Source: Cytophagales bacterium | GTDB lineage: Bacteria; Bacteroidota; Bacteroidia; Cytophagales; Cyclobacteriaceae | Direction of reading: 5' to 3' | Length of the DNA stretch: 64,000 nucleotides | Assembly (NCBI GenBank): GCA_033344775.1 | Contig: JAWPMT010000002.1 | Coordinates: 962,685 to 1,026,684, forward strand | Shown here: positions 1 to 8,250 of the stretch, piece after piece | How the letters are laid out: each line of letters starts with the position of its first letter | Position numbering within the stretch: the stretch's first letter is position 1 | Notes under the pieces: generated by a model | The model's database searches: none | The model's input: only the letters and a program-made list of their open reading frames with translations | Told to the model about the DNA's origin: nothing | Translations under genes and position numbers: made by a program

Positions 1-101
1 TGCTGCTGAATTTCCTGGTTTGTTAATGCTGACTTAGTAGTCGGATCACAGCTTATAAGCAGGAGATAGACAACCGAAATGAGAAGCTGGCCAATTTTCA
101 T
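1..101 (-). CDS. Lipoprotein, N-terminal fragment (cut by window edge)
   Basis: An ATG at 101 on the minus strand opens a frame that runs off the left edge. Its first 33 residues begin MKIGQLLISVVYLLLISCD, a short basic start, a hydrophobic stretch and a lipobox (LISC), so the product should be an outer-membrane or surface lipoprotein. It starts 2 bp after the stop of the GH144-type glucanase and is almost certainly in the same operon. In related beta-1,2-glucan loci this place is often taken by a second glucanase or a GH3 beta-glucosidase, but that is inference; nothing of the catalytic part is visible. Confidence 0.75.
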   Translation of the reverse strand, partial: MKIGQLLISVVYLLLISCDPTTKSALTNQEIQQ

Positions 102-103
102 TT

Positions 104-2065
104 TCAGTAGGTAAATCCAAGTTTGTCAAGTCCCATTTGGATCTCGGGTGCAGACATGAATAAATCCCATAGTAAGCCGGTTCTGTGGTTTTCGATCATA
201 CAGACTATAGGTCCCTGATCTATCGCCAGGTATGAGTCTGCGTACCAGCCCTCCGTTACATTGAAAGCATCGTAAAACCCGTAGGGCCCCCATAGTTTAT
301 CGCCCAGAATGTAGTAAAAGTGACGGATGGCCGCCATGGATTCTTCGGGGGTATAGGGTAAAGATGAAATTGCTGCCGTTGGTGCAATGACACCCCGGTC
401 TTGCGTAGGACTATGTGCAAAATACCCCTCAATGTTATTGCTTGCGGTGATGCCCCAACTATGCGAACCATATCCCACATAATTCTTTGGGTTTGCCGTA
501 CAATAGGACTGGTTGATCTTGCTATGCGCGACATTCTGATCCCAATAATGTGCATACCTGTCCTGCAGGTTTCTTGGATCCAGCCCCAAAAAGGAATAAT
601 GACTGTAAAACAGCGGTCCACCTCTTGTTTCTCCAAGCGGCAGCGTAATTCCGAAGAATTCATTTCCATTCATCATCCCTCCGGATCTGGCCCAGCCTTC
701 GGTATAAACGCTGTTGTCTATGGTATGCGTAGAAGAACTGGCTGCAAGTAGATACACCATCAATGATTCATTCCAACCTCTTATCGGAAGATCAATGTTA
801 AATCCAACATTCGGCGACCAATGCCATGTCAAATAGTTATCTCCCTCTTGCTGAAACCAATTCCATTCCACTTCGTGCCATAATGTGTTAATACTGTTAA
901 TCATCGCTGATTCTCGATCATTCTGATCATCTAAATACTGTCGCACCGTCAGAAGACCTTGAAGGAGAAAAGCAGTTTCCACCAAATCAGCGCCATCATC
1001 AGAAGGACTAAAGGGGATGACAGTACCATTATTCCCATTGAGCCAGTGAGGCCAAACCCCATGAAACCGATCTGCATCAGCAAGGAAGTTGATGATTTTG
1101 TCTAAACGATTGATTCCTTCTTCACGAGAGATAAACCCGCGCTCTATGGCTACAATAATCGCCATGAGCCCAAAACCGGACCCACCTATGGTGACTATGT
1201 CTCCGGAGCTGTTGCTTTCTCTGGCGAGTCCACTGAAGGGATGCGCAAAATCGTAGAAATACTTAAATGTTTGCTCCTGAATTTGTGACAATAGCGCGTC
1301 ATCCGAGATTTCTGGAAACTTCAACGTAGAATCTAGTTTGGTATAAAATTCAAAATCGTATTCTTCAAAGGGTCGATTATCCACCGAGACATTCGCTGAA
1401 ATCTTAAATCTAAATTTCTGATATCCTTCGATGGCTTCCTCAAAATTGAAAACCAGGGTATTGTCATCTTCCTGTGTGATGATTGGCGTTTCTTTCAGAC
1501 CCGGTCTCACAATGGACACTTCACTCTCAACATCTGAAATGGTCACTGCTTCGGAAAAGGTGATCTTTATTTCCGGAGTGAATGATATATCCACAATCCG
1601 TTCGTTGCCTACGTCCTGACCATCTATTTGAGAGGAAACAACGGTCAATGGTGTATTGATGGTCCTGAAAGTGGTGGTGATTCCAAGGAACCTTGATCCA
1701 TCGGTGGCTCTTATCGAATTTTCGATTGTCAGGGTATAAGTACTGTTTTCAATTAATATCTCCGTTGGTAGCAATGAAAGCGTTCGGTTTTCATCGAGAT
1801 AGCTTATGGTAAAGTCAATGGGGATACCATCACTATCCACAACTTCCAAGGCCGACTCCACGCTCTCTTGATCAAGAGACTTGGAAAATGAGCAGACAAT
1901 GGGTTGGTCTAATGGAGCGTCCACCACTTCCGTGTTCAGAATACTTAATGTACCGACTCTCAGAGCAGACAGCTGAAAAATGTCCACCGTAGGGTTCGAG
2001 GTGTCATCTCCACAATGAAATAGGAAAACAAGTAAAGTGAAAAAAGGTAGTACGCTCAATCGCAT
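104..2065 (-). CDS. GH144-type glucanase lipoprotein with two Ig-like domains
   Basis: The 653-residue product starts with a lipoprotein signal (Cys about residue 18, LFLFHC). Two Ig-like domains of the bacterial Big_5 type follow (about 30-135 and 137-240), then a C-terminal (alpha/alpha)6-type domain (about 250-650) with the 'glucoamylase-like' family signature (QEQTFKYFYDFAHP, then VWPHWLNG and DDGADLVETAFLLQGLL). Characterised members (GH144, for example from Chitinophaga pinensis) are endo-beta-1,2-glucanases. The neighbours are SusC, SusD and a LamG lipoprotein, so this is the polymer-cleaving enzyme of a polysaccharide locus and probably faces outward on the cell surface. The substrate is inferred from family knowledge. 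It is the fourth gene after susC. Confidence 0.85.
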   Translation of the reverse strand: MRLSVLPFFTLLVFLFHCGDDTSNPTVDIFQLSALRVGTLSILNTEVVDAPLDQPIVCSFSKSLDQESVESALEVVDSDGIPIDFTISYLDENRTLSLLPTEILIENSTYTLTIENSIRATDGSRFLGITTTFRTINTPLTVVSSQIDGQDVGNERIVDISFTPEIKITFSEAVTISDVESEVSIVRPGLKETPIITQEDDNTLVFNFEEAIEGYQKFRFKISANVSVDNRPFEEYDFEFYTKLDSTLKFPEISDDALLSQIQEQTFKYFYDFAHPFSGLARESNSSGDIVTIGGSGFGLMAIIVAIERGFISREEGINRLDKIINFLADADRFHGVWPHWLNGNNGTVIPFSPSDDGADLVETAFLLQGLLTVRQYLDDQNDRESAMINSINTLWHEVEWNWFQQEGDNYLTWHWSPNVGFNIDLPIRGWNESLMVYLLAASSSTHTIDNSVYTEGWARSGGMMNGNEFFGITLPLGETRGGPLFYSHYSFLGLDPRNLQDRYAHYWDQNVAHSKINQSYCTANPKNYVGYGSHSWGITASNNIEGYFAHSPTQDRGVIAPTAAISSLPYTPEESMAAIRHFYYILGDKLWGPYGFYDAFNVTEGWYADSYLAIDQGPIVCMIENHRTGLLWDLFMSAPEIQMGLDKLGFTY

Positions 2066-2131
2066 AAATCATAATAAAAAAAGAAAAGGGGCCTCTGACA
2101 TGAGGCACCCCTAAACTAAACCGAATACTAA

Positions 2132-3430
2132 TTATGGTCTTTCCGCATTATAGAGTTCCTCAACTTCAGCATCTGTAAGTGCTACATTGAAGATCCTAAA
2201 ATCGTCCATCGATCCCTTGAATGCGTGATTTAAATCACCCCTCACAGGTGCAATAGCATCTCCTGACGTCACATTACCCCAGAAAGGCAGACCTGCACCC
2301 AAATACAGATTATTATTGTTGTTTTCATTGGTTCCAATAGCATCACCATTCACGGCAATTCCGGAAAGGTCAAAACTTCCATCGTCCGTTGGTACCAGGG
2401 TAATTTCGATGTATTGAGCACCATTGATATAAATGGTTTTGGTCTTGGTGGCCGCATCATAGCTGGTCGTTACCAGCATCCACTCTCCAACTTCATCCTC
2501 TAACCAGCGAAGATTGTTGATTTCATCGATGTTGTCGCCTTGCCTGTTCTCGCCTTTCAATTCCAGAAACTCACTGGCGAAATCGCTGGCAGTTCCCGCA
2601 TTGTTGTGGCTGGTCACATATTTCAGGAAGTCAAATGTGTTGTCACAGCAATCGAATCTGCCCCACTCATGCAAGTATCCTTCAAAGCCTCCCAGTGCGA
2701 ATGTGACGTAACCTGAAGTTCTCACATGTGTGTCATATTCTGCACTAGCCGGGAACTTTAGCCAGTAGCTGATCGTGTGACTTTCGCTATTCAGGTCATT
2801 CGCATAGTCAAATGCCGCATAGTTGCTGGTTCCGTTGAATTCAGCTGCACTGGAGAGGTTACCAAACCGGTCAGTCCCAAGCGTAACATCGGATACAAGT
2901 GCTGCGTGATTATTGGCGTCCTGAACTTCCCCGTTGAAGTCCACATAGAATACCAGACTGGCTTCCTGCGGAACCTGCGCAGGTGCAGTACCTGATGTGG
3001 TGAAGGTTCGGGTAGCCGCTATAGTGGGCAACCCGCCCGTGGACTGTACCTCTGCGGAGATCGTCAAAGTATATAACGTACCCTGAACAAGATTTCCGGA
3101 AGGGGTGAGTGTTACCGTTGCTCCACTTACGGTTGCGGTGAATGCCGCCTCACCTTCATCAGTGGAAAGGGTAATATTCGTCGTGTTAACAGAGGTTGCA
3201 TCAATGTCTGCGCTAAACTCTGCGGTGATGATCGCATCTGGGGGAACATCTACTGCAGAAGTGGCGCCATTAAGGTCTACGGATACCGTGGTGCCATCTG
3301 CCAAACTGGTGCCGCTGGCATTTAAAGAGACCAACGCTATGTCCGTTGGCCCATCATCGTCATTACAGCTCATCAGGGATACCAATCCCACTGCTACGAA
3401 ACCAAAGAAGGTAAATTTTAAATACTTCAT
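2132..3430 (-). CDS. LamG/ConA-like lipoprotein, probable surface glycan-binding protein
   Basis: A 432-residue lipoprotein: signal peptide with lipobox LMSC (Cys22) followed by an acidic linker (NDDDG) that may act as a surface-export signal. Residues about 30-145 form a Big_5 Ig-like domain (VPPDAIITAEFSADID, TRTFTTS). Residues about 155-430 form a concanavalin-A/LamG fold, with the typical SHTISYWLKF and GSMDDFRIFNVALTDAEVEELY segments. LamG domains of this kind bind glycans or, less often, cleave them. Its place directly after susD is where polysaccharide loci encode a surface glycan-binding protein, so binding is the likely role. No catalytic motif was identified. Confidence 0.8.
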   Translation of the reverse strand: MKYLKFTFFGFVAVGLVSLMSCNDDDGPTDIALVSLNASGTSLADGTTVSVDLNGATSAVDVPPDAIITAEFSADIDATSVNTTNITLSTDEGEAAFTATVSGATVTLTPSGNLVQGTLYTLTISAEVQSTGGLPTIAATRTFTTSGTAPAQVPQEASLVFYVDFNGEVQDANNHAALVSDVTLGTDRFGNLSSAAEFNGTSNYAAFDYANDLNSESHTISYWLKFPASAEYDTHVRTSGYVTFALGGFEGYLHEWGRFDCCDNTFDFLKYVTSHNNAGTASDFASEFLELKGENRQGDNIDEINNLRWLEDEVGEWMLVTTSYDAATKTKTIYINGAQYIEITLVPTDDGSFDLSGIAVNGDAIGTNENNNNNLYLGAGLPFWGNVTSGDAIAPVRGDLNHAFKGSMDDFRIFNVALTDAEVEELYNAERP

Positions 3431-3466
3431 GAATAATTATTATTTGCTACTTATTGAAAAAAATGA

Positions 3467-4936
3467 CTACCAGCCCACATTTTGGATTATTCTTCCTTCT
3501 GAGATGTCAATTTCTGATTGAGGGATGGGAAGTAGTTCGTTCCGGTTACTTTGATAGCCCAAAGGCCCTAAGATGTCAGGCGCTCTACCTGAGCGTACCA
3601 GGTCCCAAAACCTGAACCCTTCCATCGCCAATTCATGTCTTCTCTCTTCGAAGATCAAATCGAGTAATACTGGCGGGTTGGTTGCTGTTATTTCCGGCAA
3701 AATGGTGGTATTTCCTTCTCTTGCTCTTGCACGAACCATTTCCAGGTAAGCCAGTGATTGAGTAATATTTCCAGCTTCAGCATGTGCCTCTGCTCCATTA
3801 AGCAGCACCTCTGAATACCTGATCAAGCGTCGGTTATGGGCCCGGCTACCGGCGGGAATGACACTGCCAGTCCAAGTTTTTTGGTTATAGGTTTCAGGCT
3901 GCCCATCCGAGGTAATATCAGGAGTACCTGGATCTCCCAATATTTCAATTCCATCAATGACTTCTCCAAGGAAGATCACTGTGGCTTGCATTCTGGGATC
4001 ATTGGGTTCAAAGGAATTGATGAGGTCCAGTGAAGGCCTGTTGAAACCAAAGCCTTGATTTGGCGTGCCTCTTACCCCTTGACCGGCCACGTATTCATTA
4101 CCGCCACCGGATGTGCCTTCAACCCCGATACCCCCAATTTCAAAGACCGACTCGACGCCATGTTCGAAATCAGTTCGAAAAGCATTGAAATAAACCGGTT
4201 CCAGGTCATATTGTCCCGAAGCCACAATCTCATCTACCAATGAAGCAGCTTCCTCAAACCGATTTTCGTAGAGGTACACCCTCGATAGCAAGGCTTTTGC
4301 GGCACCTCGGGTAGCTCTTCCCAGACTGGAACTTCCGAAATCAGATTTTTCTGGTAGTGCATCTATGGCAAACAGAAGATCTTCTTCAATTAATGTGTAA
4401 ACCTCCTCGAGGGAAGACCGTTCGGCAGATAAATTTGGCTGATCGGATACGATCAAGGGTACCCCACCATATCCACGGGCAAGGTCGGAATAATACAAGG
4501 CACGCAGAAATTGGGCTTCTCCAAGGTATCGTTGCCTCAATGTTTCGTCCATCTCTACGCCGGGCACCCTATTTATCACCACGTTGGCTCTACGAATACC
4601 CTGATACAACGCTCCCCACCAATTACCGATGAAGATGTTCGTTGGAGCAAAATCAAATGTATCGAAAGGGCCAAGGTTGCCGGATTGATCTCCCTGACTG
4701 CTCCCTTTAAGGGCATCATCAGACATGATATCGTCTATGGGATAAAACCCGCGGTGATAGTTGGACTCTCTTAGTATTTGATAAATGGCATTGGTGGCTG
4801 CCAGCGCGTCAGCTTCATTGGAAGGAAAGCTGGATTGTGTCAATTGATTTTGAGGCGTTACCTCCAGGAAATCAGAGCAACCGAGTGAAATAACCGTCAG
4901 CGCAACGCCCGTGAATATTGTTCTTATTGTCTTCAT
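3467..4936 (-). CDS. RagB/SusD family nutrient-uptake lipoprotein
   Basis: A 489-residue lipoprotein with lipobox ISLGC (Cys20) followed by SDFLEVTPQNQLT, the classic start of mature SusD proteins. The TPR-like helical part (NWWGALYQGIRRANVVINRVPG, AQFLRALYYSDLARGYGGVPL) and the C-terminal SusD end (RRHELAMEGFRFWDLVRSGRA) are both present, so the gene is full length. SusD forms the lid over the SusC barrel and delivers oligosaccharide to it. The gene lies 5 bp after the stop of susC and is surely co-transcribed and probably translationally coupled. Ligand specificity cannot be read from the sequence. The nearby GH144-type enzyme suggests beta-1,2-glucan. Confidence 0.93.
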   Translation of the reverse strand: MKTIRTIFTGVALTVISLGCSDFLEVTPQNQLTQSSFPSNEADALAATNAIYQILRESNYHRGFYPIDDIMSDDALKGSSQGDQSGNLGPFDTFDFAPTNIFIGNWWGALYQGIRRANVVINRVPGVEMDETLRQRYLGEAQFLRALYYSDLARGYGGVPLIVSDQPNLSAERSSLEEVYTLIEEDLLFAIDALPEKSDFGSSSLGRATRGAAKALLSRVYLYENRFEEAASLVDEIVASGQYDLEPVYFNAFRTDFEHGVESVFEIGGIGVEGTSGGGNEYVAGQGVRGTPNQGFGFNRPSLDLINSFEPNDPRMQATVIFLGEVIDGIEILGDPGTPDITSDGQPETYNQKTWTGSVIPAGSRAHNRRLIRYSEVLLNGAEAHAEAGNITQSLAYLEMVRARAREGNTTILPEITATNPPVLLDLIFEERRHELAMEGFRFWDLVRSGRAPDILGPLGYQSNRNELLPIPQSEIDISEGRIIQNVGW

Positions 4937-4941
4937 ATCGA

Positions 4942-7923
4942 TTAAAAAGTCAAATTCAATCCTAATGAATAGGTACTGGCTACCGGGAATGTCCCCAGAC
5001 TCACCCCATTGATCAGTGGGTTACCACTGGCAATTTCAGGACTATAACCCGTGAAGTCCGTTATTGTGAATACGTTGTTTCCCCTTAGGAAAAAGCTGGC
5101 TGTTTTAAGCTTAAACTTGTTCAGGATGGTTGGCGGAAGGGAATAACTTAAGGTGATGGTCCTCAGCCTGAAGAATCTACCATCCTGAATGAAATAGGAG
5201 CTGGGCTGATAATTATTGCCTCCCGCGGTAGGCCGGGGTTCAGAATTGCTGGTGCCCGAGCCTCTCCAGTAGTTGATGACGTGTTGCTCCCAATTGTAGG
5301 GGTCGGGACGGATCGTTTCTTTAATGTTGAAGATCTTGTTACCACTCTGGCCTTGAAATATGAAAGCCAAAGTCAGGTTTTTGTGGCTAAGGGAAAGATC
5401 TATGCCATAGATGAAATCCGGAATACTACTACCTAAAAAAGTACGATCTTCTTCTGATATGACACCATCATTGTTGACATCCCGAAAAATCAGATCGCCT
5501 GGCTCCGAATTCCCGAATGAGGGCAAATTATCCACCTCTTCCTGAGACTGATACACGCCCATTACATCATATCCAAAAAAGGCTCCAATGGGAAGGCCTT
5601 CGGCGGTTCTGCTGACAGTTTGTCCTCCGGCAAACCCAAAAATCTCACGGGCATTTTCTACACCAGAAACCTGCAGGGTTTTATTATTTATCGTTGTAAA
5701 GTTGGCCCCTATGTTGTATTCAATGGGTCCTAGCTTATCCAACCACGATAAGGCAAGTTCGATCCCTTTGTTTTCAAATTCACCCGCATTGACAATCACA
5801 TCAGCGGTATTTCCCGAAAAGGCTGGCGGTCTTAAGCCTATCAGTGTATTGGTGGTTTTTCGTAGGTAATAGTCAACTTCACCGGAGAGTTTGTAGTCAA
5901 AAAAAGCAAACTCAAAACCCAGGTTACTTTGCTCCACTTCTTCCCATTGCAATAGTTCATTCCCCAGTGCTCCATCTGTCTGCCCAAAATTCAGCTGCTC
6001 GTCTGTTCCAAATACGGCGTTAACGTTGTTGTTCACCACGCTGTAGGCACCCAGATAGTTGATCTTGTCGTTACCAACGATTCCCCAACTCCCTCTTAGC
6101 TTGAGGTTGTTAACCCATTGAGGAAGTGTAAAAAAGGTTTCATTGATTAAGTTCCAGCCTCCGGCAAAAGCATAGAAATTTCCAAATTGGTTATCGCCTA
6201 AAAACTTGGAACTGCCATCTCTCCTAAAAGTCGCTGTGATCAGGTAACGATCAAACAGGCTTACATTTACACGGGCCAGATATGAAATTTGATTATAGTA
6301 GTCACCGAAATCCCTTACACCATTGGTCACTTGCTCTACATTGACGTTGGTTTGATCGAAATAGCGAAAGTCCCTTTCTGATCTGAACAGGCTGTCTGCT
6401 CCGAGATTGAGTTGTTCATTTCGCACTTGTTGCATGGTATATCCGGCAACGGCATTCAATCGATGAGATCCGAACTCATAATCGTAATTGATGGTATTTT
6501 CCCAAACCCAGGTGTTGCGCTCGAAGCGATTTTCGAAAAAGGCAGTTGCGGCATTTTGCTGCTCCTGAGAGACGAAGAATTCCGGAATAAATATTTCGTT
6601 CATTTCTCTTAAAGATTCCACGCCAAAACTGCTCTTTGCGGTGAAATGCTTGAGGAATATCCCTTCAATGAATACATTGCCGACTGTTCTTACACCCGTT
6701 GTTTTGTTGTCCGTAGTGAAGGCCAGATCAGCCAAAATATTTCCTACATCCTCTACCGGGTTGAAATTACCATTCGCATCAAATGGCGCCACGATCGGAT
6801 TGGCTCTATAGGCATTGAAAGGCGCATCTGTACGGGTATTGTCCTGCCAGAATGCAGATAAAGTCAAATTGGTACCCATAGTCAGATAGTCCTTGACCCG
6901 ATAGCGCTCATTGATTTTTAGGGTCAGCCTTTGGAAGCGGGACTCGGGAATAACACCCTCTTGCCCAAAATAGCCTAAAGAGAAGTAGTAATCACTTTGC
7001 TTCCCGGAGCCGGAAACAGATACATTATGCGATTGAATAGGAGCCAATTCAAATATCAGATCCTGCCAGTCTGTACCAGGTCCATCAATGTTGTTGAAGG
7101 TGCCAGGTGCAATGACGTTTCTCACTTCTGCATATTCCTGCGCATTGAGCAGATCAATGGTATTTTGCTGGACCTGAACACCGTAATAAGAGTTGATCCC
7201 AATGACTGGTTCTCCGGATTTGTCGCCACTTCTCGTTTTGATGATGATGACACCATTCGCACCCCGGTTTCCATAAATTGACGTAGCTGATGCATCTTTC
7301 AACACTGTAATAGAAGCGATATCGAAGTTGTTCAACCATGTGATGTCGTTCAGTAAGACGCCATCAACCACGTAAAGTGGAGAGGTGTTCCCTGTGGTTC
7401 CGACGCCCCTGATTCGGACAATTGGAGCCGCACCCGGTGCTCCCGAATCGTTGGTGATTTGCAACCCGGAAACCTGTCCTTGTAGTGCATCAATTGCATT
7501 CAATGCGGGAACTGCCTGTAATTGTTCCGATGATACAGTAGCAACACTTCCAGTCAGATCGCTTTTGCGAACGCCTCCGTATCCAATTACTACGACTTCC
7601 GCCAGAAGTCCCAGATCAACATTTAGCACTACATTGATCAAAGTCTCGCTGCCAACAGGGATTTCTTGTGTCAGGAAACCTACGTATGAAAAAATTAGCG
7701 TATCTCCTGCTGAAACATAGAAGGTGTACTGTCCATTAATATCTGTGACTGTTCCTGTACCCTTATTTTTTACCTGTATGGTTACTCCCGGCAAACCCTC
7801 ATTCGCATCTCCTGAAGTAACACTGCCCGATACTTTTTGCGTGTTTTGAGCGATCATTCTCAGTGGGTTTATGAGCAAGAGGATCATCGTAATGACGATG
7901 AAGAAGGTAGAGGGATGAGACAT
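4942..7923 (-). CDS. SusC/RagA family TonB-linked outer-membrane transporter
   Basis: Large TonB-dependent transporter (993 residues from the ATG at 7923). A GTG four codons upstream also opens the frame, but the ATG directly before the signal peptide (MSHPSTFFIVITMILL) is the better start. After cleavage come a carboxypeptidase-regulatory-like domain (VSGSVTSGDANEGLPGVTI), the plug with the SusC signature (SPLYVVDGVLLNDITW, then ASATSIYGNRGANGVIIIKT) and a long beta-barrel ending in an aromatic residue (LGLNLTF). There is no N-terminal anti-sigma-interacting STN domain, so regulation is more likely through the SusR-like gene just upstream than through a sigma/anti-sigma pair. It imports oligosaccharides released by the locus enzymes. 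Confidence 0.93.
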   Translation of the reverse strand: MSHPSTFFIVITMILLLINPLRMIAQNTQKVSGSVTSGDANEGLPGVTIQVKNKGTGTVTDINGQYTFYVSAGDTLIFSYVGFLTQEIPVGSETLINVVLNVDLGLLAEVVVIGYGGVRKSDLTGSVATVSSEQLQAVPALNAIDALQGQVSGLQITNDSGAPGAAPIVRIRGVGTTGNTSPLYVVDGVLLNDITWLNNFDIASITVLKDASATSIYGNRGANGVIIIKTRSGDKSGEPVIGINSYYGVQVQQNTIDLLNAQEYAEVRNVIAPGTFNNIDGPGTDWQDLIFELAPIQSHNVSVSGSGKQSDYYFSLGYFGQEGVIPESRFQRLTLKINERYRVKDYLTMGTNLTLSAFWQDNTRTDAPFNAYRANPIVAPFDANGNFNPVEDVGNILADLAFTTDNKTTGVRTVGNVFIEGIFLKHFTAKSSFGVESLREMNEIFIPEFFVSQEQQNAATAFFENRFERNTWVWENTINYDYEFGSHRLNAVAGYTMQQVRNEQLNLGADSLFRSERDFRYFDQTNVNVEQVTNGVRDFGDYYNQISYLARVNVSLFDRYLITATFRRDGSSKFLGDNQFGNFYAFAGGWNLINETFFTLPQWVNNLKLRGSWGIVGNDKINYLGAYSVVNNNVNAVFGTDEQLNFGQTDGALGNELLQWEEVEQSNLGFEFAFFDYKLSGEVDYYLRKTTNTLIGLRPPAFSGNTADVIVNAGEFENKGIELALSWLDKLGPIEYNIGANFTTINNKTLQVSGVENAREIFGFAGGQTVSRTAEGLPIGAFFGYDVMGVYQSQEEVDNLPSFGNSEPGDLIFRDVNNDGVISEEDRTFLGSSIPDFIYGIDLSLSHKNLTLAFIFQGQSGNKIFNIKETIRPDPYNWEQHVINYWRGSGTSNSEPRPTAGGNNYQPSSYFIQDGRFFRLRTITLSYSLPPTILNKFKLKTASFFLRGNNVFTITDFTGYSPEIASGNPLINGVSLGTFPVASTYSLGLNLTF

Positions 7924-8250
7924 GTTATTAGCCACAGGTTATTGATATCTATAGACACAAGACTAGGGGAGAGTAACTACTCAAAACAAGAAAATTACCT
8001 CACTACAAACTTGAACAAACGTCAGACACCTCATTTTTACTACTCAAGATCGTTGAAAAAAGGCTATTGGAGCGCTCAATCGCACTTTCACATTTCTTAA
8101 TTTTTTCAAATAACTCCTTCGTTATGATGGAAGTAATTCAGGAAAATGAGGGATTAAAGTATGAATTGTTGAATGAGGCAACTCGAAAAGCAACTTTTTT
8201 GCAAATTTTGCAGCTACTAACGGTTATACTCATTCCTAACGGAGTACTCT
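7924..8250. other. Intergenic region upstream of susC
   Basis: This 327-bp stretch separates the end of the regulator gene from the susC start, both on the minus strand. It must carry the susC promoter if the locus is induced separately from the regulator. I searched the minus strand for the TAnnTTTG element and found no exact match, and I see no convincing hairpin terminator for the regulator. No open frame here looks coding. Confidence 0.5.

Noticed and set aside
7924..8250. Plus-strand frames before susC
   Set aside because: Two frames of 73-87 codons run through the gap, but neither has protein-like composition and both end inside neighbouring genes.
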